Positions 50,359 to 61,509 of a DNA stretch of 64,000 bases are shown piece by piece. A program made the position numbers and the translations under genes. The DNA comes from Molossus alvarezi (taxonomy: Eukaryota > Chordata > Mammalia > Chiroptera > Molossidae), in the NCBI GenBank assembly GCA_037176705.1, contig JBAWUJ010000065.1, positions 1 through 64,000 of the forward strand. The letters run 5' to 3'. Under the pieces are notes generated by a model. The model saw only the letters and a program-made list of their open reading frames with translations. It searched no databases and was not told where the DNA came from. Each line of letters starts with the position of its first letter. Positions within the stretch are counted from its first letter, which is position 1.

Positions 50359-51052
50359 AATGTGGTTCAAGGTGGGCCATTTGCTCTTTGACTTTATAGG
50401 TAGCTCACATGAAGCATCACCAGCATGAGTGCCTCCCCTGACTGATGGTGGAAACAGTCACTCTGATGACTGCTATGGCAGTGGACAAGGTGGTTATGGA
50501 GGAGGGCATGGATTTTGCTGGATCAGCAGATAAGGAACCTGCTTAAGCGGTTGTGAGCAAGGTACTAGAGGAGGCCAACAATTTCACCCTCTCCAAGATA
50601 GGGTGTACCCTGCACCTGTTGCATCACAAAGTAGCTCACATTTTTGGCCTTTTTCTGTAGGAGGGCATGAAGGAAGCCCATGAGGCAGCCTGTGTGGTAA
50701 CAGATAGTAAAAACAGTAGTGATTTCTGTATGAACTTTTCTATGTAAGGAGAAAATTCAAATCCCATTTTTCTGTTACTGGGGAGTGTCTAAAACAGCAA
50801 AGTTGTTTTGGGGAAGAGGCATGTATAAATTGTACCTCTATGATATTGAGATATCAGAGAAAAGCTTTGTAAAGAACATGTATTTCTAAGCAGTGTGACA
50901 AATACCTGAACTCAATGAAAGATAATAAATCCTGAAGAAAGTGACCAGGTACCCTGAAGTGTAAAAATATAATCTGGGGAAAACAAAACCTTTTTCCTGA
51001 GTGCACATCTTAAGGAAATAATTTCGCACATTAAGAGTTTCTGATTCAGTAA
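50359..51052. other. no confirmed gene; Gly/Tyr-rich scrap
   Basis: 50,440-50,515 can be read as DGGNSHSDDCYGSGQGGYGGG, reminiscent of Gly-rich tails of hnRNP-type proteins. It lacks any RRM and is followed by stops. It may be a fragment of a processed pseudogene or chance. Confidence 0.25.
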
Positions 51053-51207
51053 CTGTGTGGTTTGGTTCTGCACATAGAGCGTCGGCCCGTGGACCAGTCA
51101 TTGTTCAATTCTGGCCTGGGGCACATACATCAGTTGTAGTTGGTCCCTGGTCCTGGTCAGGGTCACATGGGAGGCAACTACTTGTTGTGTCCCTCTCATG
51201 TCGGGAG
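51053..51207 (+). mobile_element. Ves SINE, 3'-truncated
   Basis: Head GTGTGGTTTGGTTCTGCACA...GAGCGTCGGCCCGTGGACC, B-box-like TTCAATTCTGG and body up to CCCTCTCATGTCGG. The tail is missing. Confidence 0.75.
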
Positions 51208-51392
51208 CATAGGAAATTACCTGTGCGATAGCATGACTCTGGGACATTGAACTCCAGTAAACAAGATAGTCTGTCTTTATAATGATTACACTAGTGGGGT
51301 AATGAGAGGAGTAACCCAGCACATGATATGACTTCACATACAGAACAGCCTGGCAGGGCATCTTAGGACCTTTTCCACATGCTGTCAGCATT

Positions 51393-52010
51393 GATCTTTT
51401 TGTCATGTACAATCTGGTCTCTATAGCCACACAACTACTGCTCATAGTCCTTTGTATTTATTTACTCTGGAGGGGAAATTCTGCACATCTGGACCAGGGT
51501 CTCTACACATGATTTGGAGATAGATTTTCTACCATTTATTGGAATCATGGCAGGAACTATTAGGCTGCTGAGTTTTTGGTTTCCTTCATGATGTGTCCAG
51601 TGGAAAGCCCACACATGACAACTGGAGGGACAAGAGTAGTGGTTGTTCTGTGTAATCACTGTCCCAGTCCTTCTATTTTCCTGGGCCCTCTGAGCCATCA
51701 TTCCTGATGGGCAGCCTATCACACACAGCTCTTTGTCCCTCTGGCGATATGTAACAGTTCCTCCCCACACTCAGGCCTGAACCAGAGGTTAGGCCTGCCC
51801 AGTGCTGCCAGCTCAGGTATTACCCCTTCCCCTGCCAGCATCCTAACAAACTCCATCTCACACTCACTGAAGCACCAGAGCCCATCGCAGACATCATTAC
51901 ACATTATTATCTTTAGGGAACCTAAATTCGCCTGCTGTATCTGACACACTGATCTTCTGGGTGCAACTCAAAGGCCATCATGTTGTGCCTTCATCCATTC
52001 AGCATATATT
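51393..52010. repeat. block Q, copy 1
   Basis: Paralogous to 61,220-62,110: GGGAAATTCTGCACATCTGGACCA, TAGGCTGCTGAGTT, CACACATGACAACTGGAGGGAC and GGCCTGCCCAGTGCTG occur in the same order. The 61 kb copy holds an extra SINE. No coding evidence. Confidence 0.8.
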
Positions 52011-52429
52011 GATTGCCTCACTGTGTTCTAGATGCCACTTGGGAACTAGTTGAGGAAGGCTTCAAGCAGACCCTAGAAGTGCAGGCTTGCAAGTCACTGT
52101 GCATGGGTATGAATTAAGATGGCTGTGCCTCCCAGGCTGTTGTGGTGTATGGTTTGGTTAGTCACTCTTTTGTTCTCATTATCATGCATCTGCCATGAAC
52201 ATGACAGAGGAGAGATGTCCTTTTCAGATTGACATGATTGCCAAAGACTCAGGCAGGGTCGTGTCAAGAAGAAAACTTAATACGCAGAGTCACCCTTCGT
52301 CTCTGTGGCCGGCTAGCAAGGAAGTGTGCAGGACTACTTCTTCTTCAGAGGGGTGTTCTTACACAAAAAGTTGGGTGTGCAGTCCTGAGTGAATGTCGGC
52401 AGGCGTGCAGTGCAGCAGCCTGCATCCAT

Positions 52430-53165
52430 AAGTCATGCAAAAGGGACAAAAGCTAAACTGTGTCAAAGCAATGAAGACTTGGACACAGTGAGTTGCATAA
52501 CACCCATGAGAGGTTCAAGGGTAGAGGAAACCCCTAAAGAACATAGTTTATTTGCCTGTTAAGCAATGGTGAAAAGTCTTCCCCAGAGGAGACTGCACAG
52601 AAGCAATTCTTACTTTTTGCTCAAGATCAGGAGTCTCCCATGCCTTTCTTTGTGCCAGTTTGCCTACACCCATTTTCCTGCTGAAAATAAGCACAGCTCT
52701 TTGGGAAGAAGGTAGGAATGTATCATGCAAAGGAAGACATAGCTTGTCCTCTGCCTGGGGTCAGCTGGGCAGCATGTGAGGGGCGGGTGGGCAAGCATTG
52801 CATTTGCAATTTGGATAGGATTTCGTTCCAACTTTAGCCAATCTCATGTTTTGAGCACAATGTCATTCTCTTTATTGGCTTCAACGAATGCCTGCAAAAG
52901 TATCAGCTGCCAACTGGGACATATTGAAACATATTCTGCCTGGCTGACCACACCATGGGGCTTTATTGTGTCCCCCAAGGCAGAGAGGGTGTCTCTCACT
53001 GCCCCTCTCAATAGAGCCATCTATAGTTAGTCTTGTGCATTGTCACAGCTTTAGAGGAGATATAGGTTTCTCAGTGACCCACCAAGAAAGCACCACAAAG
53101 ATCCAGATTCTGTTGGTCATCGATGTGGTATTGGATGCTGAAGGACAAAATCTGTAATATACTTT
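52430..53165. repeat. old internal duplicate S, copy 1
   Basis: Loosely collinear with 54,770-55,500: GCAATGGTGAAAAG versus GCAGTGTTGAAAG, GGTCAGCTGGGCAG versus GGTCAGCTGGGATG, and GCTTTAGAGGAGATATAGG versus GCTTTGGAGGAGACATGG. No open frame is conserved between the two. Confidence 0.5.
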
Positions 53166-53194
53166 GGATCTCTTTTGGAAAGTGTATATCTCTG

Positions 53195-53352
53195 TCTGGC
53201 CAGTGTGGATGAGAGGATGGAACATGGTTCCTGGTCACATGCCTGGGTTGCTGGCTCGGTCCCCACTAGGGGCTATGCCAGAGGTAGATGATGAATGTTT
53301 CTCACATCCATGTTTCTGTCTCTCCTTCTCTTCCTGTCTCTCTAAAAAATTC
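53195..53352 (+). mobile_element. Ves-type SINE, rearranged
   Basis: GGCCAGTGTGGATGAGAGG head, CTCGGTCCCCACTAGGGGC middle, and CATCCATGTTTCTGTCTC...CTCTCTAAAAAATTCATG tail. The A/B-box region is partly missing. Confidence 0.6.
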
Positions 53353-53655
53353 ATGCAAATCTTTATGAAATATAAATTAATACTTATTTTGTTTAAACTG
53401 CACATAGCTACAGTGGTCAATGTGAAATCCAGGCAGGGAGAGGAGGGAGACACAGAGAGAAGGAAGGACAGCTAGGAGAGAAAGGGGAGAAAGACAGAAG
53501 GTGAGCTAACTTGGAACACACGGAGTGAGCCTTTCTGGGGGCATTCAGGTCAGCCAGATCACAGGCTACAGTGCCCCAGCCATAGGACTTTCCATTGCGT
53601 CCGCTTGATCTTCAATACCTTATATGTGAGACCGCCCCACTGCTTAGTTTGTGGT
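53353..53655. repeat. block P, copy 2
   Basis: Paralogue of 1,085-1,335, lying upstream of the best TSPY copy just as copy 1 lies upstream of the first. Confidence 0.75.
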
Positions 53656-54769
53656 GAGTTATTTTACCTGTGATTGTCCTATCAAAAATAATTGTAGAAA
53701 AAAGTCTCAAGTCAAATGAAGGTACCCAGGGTAATAGCGAGAGGGAAGGTCGGTGAATAAAGGCAACCGGGAGACCTTAGTGCCCACAGAGTACAAGAAG
53801 GTTCAGGTGCTCTGAGCACCTAAACTTTTGTGGGCCCCTAGGGAAGGAACCGGTTGATTCACCAAATTTCTGCATTAGTATTTCTTGTCCTTTTGGCACT
53901 TCCTTGGTCTACCCACAAATCTGAACAAGGTCCTACTTTCCGGTGCCCTATCCATTGTCCGGACTTCCAATTCAGGCTCCTTCCTGATTTTATATCCCCC
54001 ATTAGTGTGCCTCTGCCAAGCTCACAATGGTGATAGTGTGACCGGGTTGTGGAGGCCAATAAGAGTTACTGGGGAAGGAAAGGGAAATGTGACTCGGAAG
54101 GGGCACTTCCTTCCTCAGGACACCGTGAGTCAGTGTTCATTTATGTGCACGTGTGTGTGCGTACCAAGGAACACTCCAAATTCGGAAGAGCACAGGAGAG
54201 AACTTGCAATATGGCTAGCTAGGACAAGACATGCATAAACTGTGCCCCTGTGCCAGCCATGCTGAGGGATTCTGGATGGCCTCCCACTCAGGTTGAAAGG
54301 AAGTGGAGGGGATAGCCTGTGGAAGTTTTATAGTGGAAATGCCATCCACCTTGAGATTGACCTAAAAAATAATAATAAAACACATGAAACCTGTTTTCTT
54401 CTTTGTGTTGTTTCTATCAAGGGAAATGCAGTAGTGTGTAGTAGGTGACCTCACAATAGGCCGATGAAGGATCAACTTCTGGAATTTCCACATTGGGGCA
54501 GAGAAGCAAGGCTATGCAATTGGAGACAAGGGTCCAGATGCCTTAATTTTTATTCAGTGCTTTAGGGTAATGCCTGGGAGTTGGAGAAATGTACTGAGTG
54601 ACTTCTGGTGATAGATCTTGTACAATGGTCACAAAACTGTCACTGTGTACAGTGATGGATAGGAGACCCTGACTGTAGTACCTGAGGTGGTTACAGGTGT
54701 TTTTCCCCACACCAGGAATGTCATAAGCCCTGGGTTTATGTGCCAGGGCCACTCTACAACACCTGCATC
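53656..54769. other. no recognisable gene
   Basis: Short open frames only. A reverse-strand frame at 54,543-54,752 ends next to TTTTTATTCAGTGC, which would read as an AATAAA-type signal on the minus strand, but I recognise no protein. Confidence 0.4.
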
Positions 54770-55500
54770 AGTCAGTCATACAAATGGGACAATTTGTCAT
54801 AGTCTCATCCACTGTGAGCCAAAGGAAACCAATCACCTAGAGGGAAGGCAAAAACAGAAAAAAAATATTTTTTTTTTTCAAGCAGTGTTGAAAGAGTAGC
54901 ACAGGACACCTGAACTGGAACAGAACTCATCGCATTTCACCTTGGGAGCCTGCCATGACTTTCTTCATACAAGTTTACACACTCTTACATTGCTGCTGTT
55001 GAAACAAGCATAGCCCTTAGAAAGAATCCAGAATTGTCAGGATTCAGAGCAAAAATAAACCTTAGCTGTATTTTTGCTTATGGTCAGCTGGGATGATAAT
55101 AGTGCGGGGGCCCCCAACATTAGCACCCAGAGCAGGGACAAAAAAGCCTAATAGTTTCAATAGTACGTTTCGGGGCACAGTCCCATTTCCTGTGTGAACA
55201 GCCCCAAATTCCTGCAGATGTATCAGTGTCTGGAAAGTACCTGTTTGAATTCAAACACTGCAGAGTACCCTGAGCTGGTGCTGCCATGGTAGCAAGCCAG
55301 AGAGAGCTCTCTCAGTGCTGCTCTCAAAGGGGTCATGGAACCCGGCATTTTGCAGAGTCGGGCTTTGGAGGAGACATGGTTGTCTTCAAATGCCTTAGAA
55401 AGGATCGAACAATAGATGGGATCATAGCGTTTGAATTCTATTGATCACCAGAACGGATGTCCATGGCTGAAGGGAGAGCTGTTTCCATTCCTGAGCAAGT
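54770..55500. repeat. old internal duplicate S, copy 2
   Basis: Partner of 52,430-53,165, about 2.3 kb downstream in the same orientation. Confidence 0.5.
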
Positions 55501-56550
55501 CTTCATAATGGAGCTGTCCTGTCCCTGGTCTTGTGGATCAGCTAGTTGGAGCACAGAGGTTTCACTCTCACATCAGATTTCTATTGCTTCCTAGGGTGAA
55601 TCTCTCTCAACCCTTCTCCTGGGAAATATCAGTGACATAGTAAAAGAACTGGGGCGCATTAGCATACAGGTCAACTCTTTTCTGCACTGGAGACACTTTC
55701 TGGCTATGACTGACCCCAGTGCAGGGGGGTAGGTGAGAGACGCTGGGTGCAAGGACACACCGCAAAGAGCACAGAAACAAAGGCAGAGCGAACAAGGGAA
55801 TCTAAAGAGGAAGCAGGAGTCTTTTCCTTGTCTGGGTTCCCTGAGCTTTGCACTCTCCTAGGATGGAGGATCAGGGCCATCCCAACACAGCCTTCCCCTG
55901 CCTGTACCTTGGACCTCAGCTACCCGATGTGCCAGGAGAGACTATACTGTCCAGGACAATCGCCCTGTCTGTTTCCCAGGGGTCACTGAGGACCAGGGAC
56001 AGAGTGAGGTGGGAAACTACTGGACTGGGAAACATCAGTTAGATGCAGCGTGAACAGCAGGCGTCACAGGAAGGCCAGCTGTGTGGAGGGAGGACAGCCT
56101 TCCCCAGTGAATCTGGGCTCCTGGTGAGAAGGAGGCAGCCTCCCCTCAGGGTGGGGCTGTGTGGGGTGATGCCCACTGGGGAGCTCTAATTGGAAGAGAC
56201 TTGCAGAGCCTGTTGGGTGGGACAGGCCTCGGGGCATGGCCAGCAGGACAGCCAATTCATGTGACTTAGACACAATGTCATTTGCATACACCATAGGTAG
56301 TGGTGCATACAGGAAGTTCCGTATCCAAACAGGCTTCAGCTTAGGCAGAGGACTTCGTGGGCTGTGCAGTCGCCCTGCTCGAAGCACCTACTTTCGGGCA
56401 CCACCAGGCTTCTGACAGGACCTATCGCCAGTCAGGCTGTGTTTGGGGTCAGTGGGCCCCTCAGGCCCCTAGGTCTTTTAGTCCCTGTAGGAGGCCCTGA
56501 GGTGACTGAGACCCTCCTGAACAGTGAAGACACTAGGGAGCATTAGCACC
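55501..56550 (+). promoter_or_regulatory. upstream region of TSPY copy 2, octamer candidate
   Basis: About 1 kb of moderately GC-rich DNA before the TSPY start. ATTTGCAT (56,280-56,287) is a perfect octamer, a POU-factor site, 264 bases upstream of the ATG. No clear TATA box. Whether it drives transcription cannot be told from sequence. Confidence 0.3.
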
Positions 56551-57408
56551 ATGGAGGAGGGTCCAAGTGGGACAGACCAGGGTCCTTTCATATCCATGTT
56601 TGTGCAAGAAGGTGGTGAGGTCCAGGAGCTGAGGGTGGAGGCAGTACTGAGGGGACATTGCGGGCTTCAGCTGGAGGACAACATGCAGGAGGGGGAGCTG
56701 GTGACAGGAAAGCAGCATTGGCAACCAGCGAGGAGGTTTGTCCTGACGTGGAGCTGGGAAGGCAGGAAGAGGTGTTGTCTGAGGAGGGTTTTGTGCAGGA
56801 GGGTGGTGAGGATCAGCAGGGACCTGAGTGTGAGGAGCCCTGGCAAGAGGAGGAGGGGTTGTTGTCCGGGCATCACTTTCACCAGGAGCAGCAGGGCTTC
56901 AGGCTGGAGCATGCTGAGGGGAGGGGAGGAGGTTTTTCTAGATCTGGACCTGGGGAGGCAGGAGGATGCGGTGCCTATACAGCTGTTGCAACTGGAGAAG
57001 GAGGATGAAGTCATGCTGTGTCCAGAAAGTGAGGAGCAGGGAGAGGAGAAGGAGGAGGAAGCCTGTCAGGGAGAATTAATTGCTGGGAAGCAGATTGTCA
57101 TGGATGGAGAGGACATCTGGAAGGTTGTGGAGATGTGGGATGAGAGGCAACCAGAACCAGAAAATGAAGCAAAACAACAAGAAGAGAAGTCTGAGGGGTG
57201 GGCATAGGCCGAGTCTGGGCAGGGTGGGCAGTGCACCTGGTCCAGGCTGGAGGGGCTCCAGGCCCTTTAGTCAGAGATGGAGCCTGTGAATGAGCAAACC
57301 AGCAAGGCCTTTTGTGGGCTCAAGTGGAAGATATGGCAGAGGCACAGCACATACTTAGAACTGAGAAGCACCCATATTGAGCAAATCCCTGGATTTGGGG
57401 CCAAACCT
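56551..57408 (+). pseudogene. TSPY: TSPY copy 2, exon 1
   Basis: Acidic, Glu/Gln-rich. Stops TAG 57,205-57,207 and 57,268-57,270 are each one C-to-T change from CAG. The middle part (about 56,720-56,925) is basic and Cys/Arg-rich in this frame, while frame 3 reads an acidic TSPY-like stretch (EEVCPDVELGRQEEVLSEEG). A pair of compensating indels is therefore likely. Donor CCT|GTATCC. Confidence 0.75.
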
Positions 57409-57988
57409 GTATCCTTTAGGCTGTAATGGGGTGTCCACAATGCGGCTTTGTGATTGCAGGATAAGGGGATCAGCGAGGAGAGTTCAGAAGCAAAAGAGAC
57501 ACATTGCAGAGAGACATGGTTTAGTGACTACAGTTTGGCGCAAACCTTGGAGATGTCCCTCATTTACTTTGGCCCCCAGAAACATAGTGTAAAATCTTGG
57601 TTCCAGATCAAACTCATGAAAACAACATATATATCTATATGTTGCCCAGTTCCTACTAAAAGTACTGCTGTAGTGGAAAAATGTGAATGTACAACTCCTG
57701 AGTCAGAGTCAGGAAAGCAGGGTGGGCAGCAGGACATGTACTGTATTCTGTCCAGCCAGCAGCACACAGGATCAGGTGGAGATCCGGTGTTTTAGGCAAT
57801 ACATTTGGCCTGCGTTGGAGTCAATCTTTGCAGGCATCAAAATTCAATGTTTTCCTTTTGGCCTTGTGTGGAAGAAGGAGTCTGAGGCATAGAGAATTTT
57901 GGGAAAGCAAGGCCATTCCCTAGTTCTGACCCAAGTTCTAGCTATTTCACATGCAGAATGCAGTATGCAGCTCCTTGACCCAAAGCAG

Positions 57989-58066
57989 ATTGTCACCCAC
58001 CTGGAACTGTCAGCCATGATCTGTGAGCAAGATGAAAAGATGCTCAGCCATATAATCAATTTGAAG
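57989..58066 (+). pseudogene. TSPY: TSPY copy 2, exon 2
   Basis: 78 bases, acceptor CAAAGCAG, donor GTCAGC, open: IVTHLELSAMICEQDEKMLS then HIINLK. Part of the NAP dimerisation/earmuff region in the family. Confidence 0.85.
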
Positions 58067-58192
58067 GTCAGCCTGGAGTGACAGAAACAGGGGAGGGGAG
58101 ACAGAGCGGAAAATTGACCCTATCCTTGCCAAATAGAGAAGCCATGTGTCCCCAAGACAAATTTCACCCTACTGATACAATTTTACCTACAG

Positions 58193-58304
58193 GTGAAGGA
58201 AGTCCCGCACACCAGTGATTGCTGCAAGATATTGCTATTCTTTCATAAGAACCCTTATTTCTTCAATAATGTGATTGTGAAGGAGTATCTCATTACCCTC
58301 CAAG
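58193..58304 (+). pseudogene. TSPY: TSPY copy 2, exon 3
   Basis: 112 bases, acceptor CTACAG, donor GTAAGC, open: VKEVPHTSDCCKILLFFHKN then PYFFNNVIVKEYLITLQ. It ends in phase 1, completed by exon 4 to Gly. Confidence 0.88.
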
Positions 58305-58389
58305 GTAAGCAGAGGGTGCCTGCTTGGAAGGCAGCAGGGGGTGGGTTGAAAGTTTGTGCATCTCTTTACACATACATGTCATTCTGAAG

Positions 58390-58535
58390 GATACAGGGTG
58401 TCCCACTGCACTCCCATTCAGGGTTCTCAGCATTATGAAAGAGAGGTCTACAGCTACTGGCACCAAAACAGCAGCCTGAACTTCTTCAACTGGTTCTTCA
58501 ACCACAATGTGTCAGGATCCAATAGGATTGCGGAG
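58390..58535 (+). pseudogene. TSPY: TSPY copy 2, exon 4
   Basis: 146 bases, acceptor TCTGAAG (weaker than the CTGCAG in copy 1), donor GTGGGG, open. Encodes [17 protein letters not shown] and [19 protein letters not shown], the core of the NAP domain. Confidence 0.88.
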
Positions 58536-58641
58536 GTGGGGCCTCACCCGCAGTACCACAGTAGAACTTCTGTGTTCTTTAGCTGCTTGAGTCATATTCA
58601 AAGTCCAGCCTTATTCTGACCAGCTGTGTTCTTTCTACCAG

Positions 58642-58726
58642 ATCATTCTAAAGGACCTGTGGAGCAATCCCCTGAAGTACTATGTTAGGACGAGGGCACC
58701 AAGAAAGGGAAGAAGGAGCAGGACAG
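58642..58726 (+). pseudogene. TSPY: TSPY copy 2, exon 5
   Basis: 85 bases, acceptor CTACCAG, donor GTAAGG, open: IILKDLWSNPLKYYVRTRAP then an Arg/Lys-rich end. Splicing to the CAG at 58,791-58,793 would end the protein at TAG 58,817. Confidence 0.85.
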
Positions 58727-58989
58727 GTAAGGAGATCCCAACTGGTCTCTCAACATTGCCATGCCCAGTATGTGGGATATTTCTTTCCCACAGGGACACA
58801 TTTAGGCTGGTTGAAATAGAGCTTATGTCCTCAGGTCATCAGGGTATCACCATGATACAGGAAGTCTGCAGAACTGCATTGACATTCAGATACTTTTGTG
58901 GAAGCATTAGAAAGATGAGGGTTTGGGCATGTTAGATATCTCTCAAAATAACAGCTCAGTCATTATCTTGCTACTCAGACTCTCATTCC

Positions 58990-59344
58990 AGGCCACAAAA
59001 CCCTTGTCCCCCAGGCCACGTTACCCTCCAGAAGTAGACTCTTGCCTCATGCTGTTTTTACCACCCTTCTACTAATACCTGGTGTCTATTTATAGAAATC
59101 TGTACTCTGCTCTGACCCAGTTACTTCTCCTAATCATGACAGGTGTTTTCATTTTTTTTCAGTTTTTCATTGCTGTAGGGCCCACTGAAAACACTGTCTA
59201 TTATAATGTGGTTATAATGGAACATGTTAAAAATAAGACTCAGGAAATTTCAGAGAGCCCATTTGCAGTTTTGACACCCTTTTTCCTTTATGGCACCAAA
59301 ATCATGACGACGACGATGATGATGATGATGATTATTATTATTCT
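58990..59344. repeat. TSPY 3' flank, copy 2, with (GAT)n
   Basis: Conserved with 3,930-4,235 and 62,510-62,847. Contains a CGA/GAT trinucleotide run at 59,308-59,342 that is shorter in the other copies. Confidence 0.75.
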
Positions 59345-59575
59345 TAAATCCTCACAAAGGATATTTTTTATTTATCTTCAGACAAAGTGGAAGAAATATA
59401 GAGAGAGACAGAGAGAGAAATCAATGTGTGTGGGTCACATAAATTGATTGCCTCCCACAGGACTTCCCAGAATCTCTACTGAGTTACCTACCGTACACTG
59501 GATTCAAACTCATGACTCTTTGATTTGAGGTACACACTCTAACCTCACAGCTAATTGGCTAGGGCTTGAATTATT
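59345..59575 (-). mobile_element. old Ves-type SINE
   Basis: Minus-strand SINE with TCCTCACAAAGGATA tail and a head ending CTAATTGGCTAGGGCT. Only its tail survives at the matching places in copies 1 and 3. Confidence 0.75.
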
Positions 59576-59965
59576 AAATACTTTTTTTGTGTGCTCAGAG
59601 TAGAGGTTATTCTGAGTGTTGTGTTCAGGGGACATCCCATATTTGAGATGGATATGCAGTACCATCCAGTTTGTTTCAAATGTTATTAGAGCACATAAGA
59701 ATTTTGAAGGAAAAATGTGTTTTCAACCAACCTTGTTTTCCTGCCAGGAAACAATTGAAAAGAGTCCTCATGGCAAGACATTCAGACACAAACACATAGA
59801 CAGCTGGCATAATGTGGAAACATAAATCAAAAGCATCATTGTGTGTGCCTGCGTGTGGCATGTGCATGGCTTTGGGGAGATTCCTTGAATGCTTTTCAAT
59901 TACCTGTCTGGCAATAACCAGTCCCTCTGATAGCTGTGTCTGTTATGTAGCAAAAGTAGATACAA
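59576..59965. other. no recognisable gene
   Basis: No open frame or repeat that I can support. It separates the SINE from the inverted minisatellite. Confidence 0.5.
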
Positions 59966-60600
59966 TCTTTTGATGCCCCAGGATCTCCAAGGCCCACGCT
60001 CTACCGAGAACCCATGGCTCACATTACCTGCTTCCCCTGTGACACACTCTGGCTCCACTGCCCATATTCCACTGTGACACCGCATGGCTTTCACTCTCTC
60101 CTTTTCAGCATGGCACCCCAAGGTTCCCCAGCCCACCTTCCACTTGGACAACATAGCAATTTTACTGCACACTGTCCCCAATGAATCTCTGGGCTCCCGC
60201 CGTCCACAGTGCAACTTATCACCATGAGCTTTCTCCTGACCCCAATCTACTGTGACATACAATGGCTCAGTGTCCAAAATCCACATTCCTGCCCACCTTA
60301 CACTGTCACATATTAGCATATCCAATGGCAAAAATCCACTTTGATAACCGATGGCTCCCAACACAATTAACCTTGAAACCCCAGAGATTTCATTGCACAC
60401 AAAACTCTATGATCTCTCGAGTTTCCCATGTCGATATTGCTAGTTCATACTACTCAGATCTCATGAAACTCACTGCACTCTCTCTCCTCCATGGCTCCCA
60501 CTTTCAATACCCGCTGTGACTCTCCAGGGATCCCACTGCACACTTTTTTCTCTGGTACCTCAGGATCCGCACTCTTCAACTCCACAGTGACTCCTGAGTA
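59966..60600 (-). repeat. degenerate minisatellite M, inverted copy
   Basis: Read on the minus strand it shows the same loosely repeated phrases as 4,752-5,215 (GGGAGCCATGG, GTGTCACAGTGGA, GGGCAGTGGAGCC). The reverse-strand 166-codon frame (59,900-60,400) is a product of this repetition, not a gene. Confidence 0.6.
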
Positions 60601-61219
60601 TCATGGAAAGAGACATGAATAAGCTCAACATGTGATTGTATCCTTGGGGTGATTGACCAGAAAAAATGCTTTATTTTAATAGACTGACTAATGAGGTGCT
60701 ATTGAGTCAGAAGTTGACAGTTTCCAGAGGTGTGGCTGAGAAGTAGATCTATGGAGATAGAGAGGCAATATAGCATGCCTTAACTTTTAGTTTCTTACTC
60801 TGTGGATATTGTCTGGAATGACAAAGAAAGAAAAGACTGATTTCTGATTTACAGTCTTGTACCCTGGTCATTTTAAAGACAATTTTTCTTAAGAATAATC
60901 TTCACCTCAGGATACTTTTCCATGTATCTTCAGAAGAGTGAGAAGAGGATATGACATACATGGAGAGAGGAGAATCAATGATGTGAGAGCAACAAATCTA
61001 TTGTTTGTCTTCCACATCACCCCTACAATCGAATGAGCCACTGGGGGAGCCCTAAACACCTACACTTTTCAAAGGATGGGCCTGAGCACTGACAAGAGGC
61101 ATGGTTCTTCACCAGGATTCTTCCCCGTTTCTGAAATGTATTTTTGGTGGCTTGGGCATCTCCTGAGGCCTCTTGCCACTGTTGGCAAAGTCCTCCACTC
61201 TCACTCTTTGTCCTTTGAT
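60601..61219. other. no recognisable gene
   Basis: AT-rich, then a region whose reverse strand reads DNKCWSCGYSEQNTCELEAHQR (61,255-61,190). This superficially suggests a zinc finger but lacks proper spacing or a second finger. Confidence 0.4.
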
Positions 61220-61454
61220 GTGCTTCTAATTCACATGTATTCTGCTCACTGTAGCCACAACTCCAGCACTTATTGTCCTCAGCACGTATTTGCCTGGATG
61301 GGAAATTCTGCACATCTGGACCATTGTCCCTCCCCATGACCTGAGATTGATTCTCCAGTTCTTATTTATTCAATTATTTATCCTCACTCGAGGACATTTT
61401 TCCATTTCTTGTTCAGATAGAGTGAAAGAGAGAGAGATAGACAGAGAAAATGAA

Positions 61455-61509
<55 letters not shown>

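Larger units (their letters stand above)
56551..58819 (+). pseudogene. TSPY: TSPY-like gene, copy 2: nearly complete, exon 1 with two stops
   Basis: The best TSPY copy here. TSPY is a germ-cell NAP/SET-family protein. The start ATG 56,551 has a strong context (AGCACCATGG). Exon 1 (56,551-57,408) is open for 218 codons, then TAG at 57,205 and 57,268 interrupt it. It still encodes MEPVNEQTSKAF and IEQIPGFGAKP in the same frame, followed by GT. Exon 2 is 57,989-58,066, exon 3 58,193-58,304, exon 4 58,390-58,535 and exon 5 58,642-58,726. All four are open, with AG/GT borders and matching phases, and give [60 protein letters not shown] and KDLWSNPLKYY. The introns are small (580, 126, 85, 106 bases), as in other TSPY genes. 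I call it a pseudogene because of the two stops; sequencing error cannot be excluded. Confidence 0.88.

Noticed and set aside
50440..50520. Gly/Tyr-rich hnRNP-like peptide
   Set aside because: About 25 codons, with no RNA-binding domain and surrounding stops; kept only as a note.
59900..60400. 166-codon reverse-strand open frame
   Set aside because: Lies in a degenerate minisatellite; the apparent protein is the repeat read in frame.
61190..61260. CWSC-type zinc-finger-like peptide on the minus strand
   Set aside because: Single isolated Cys pairs with wrong spacing and no conserved neighbour; likely chance.
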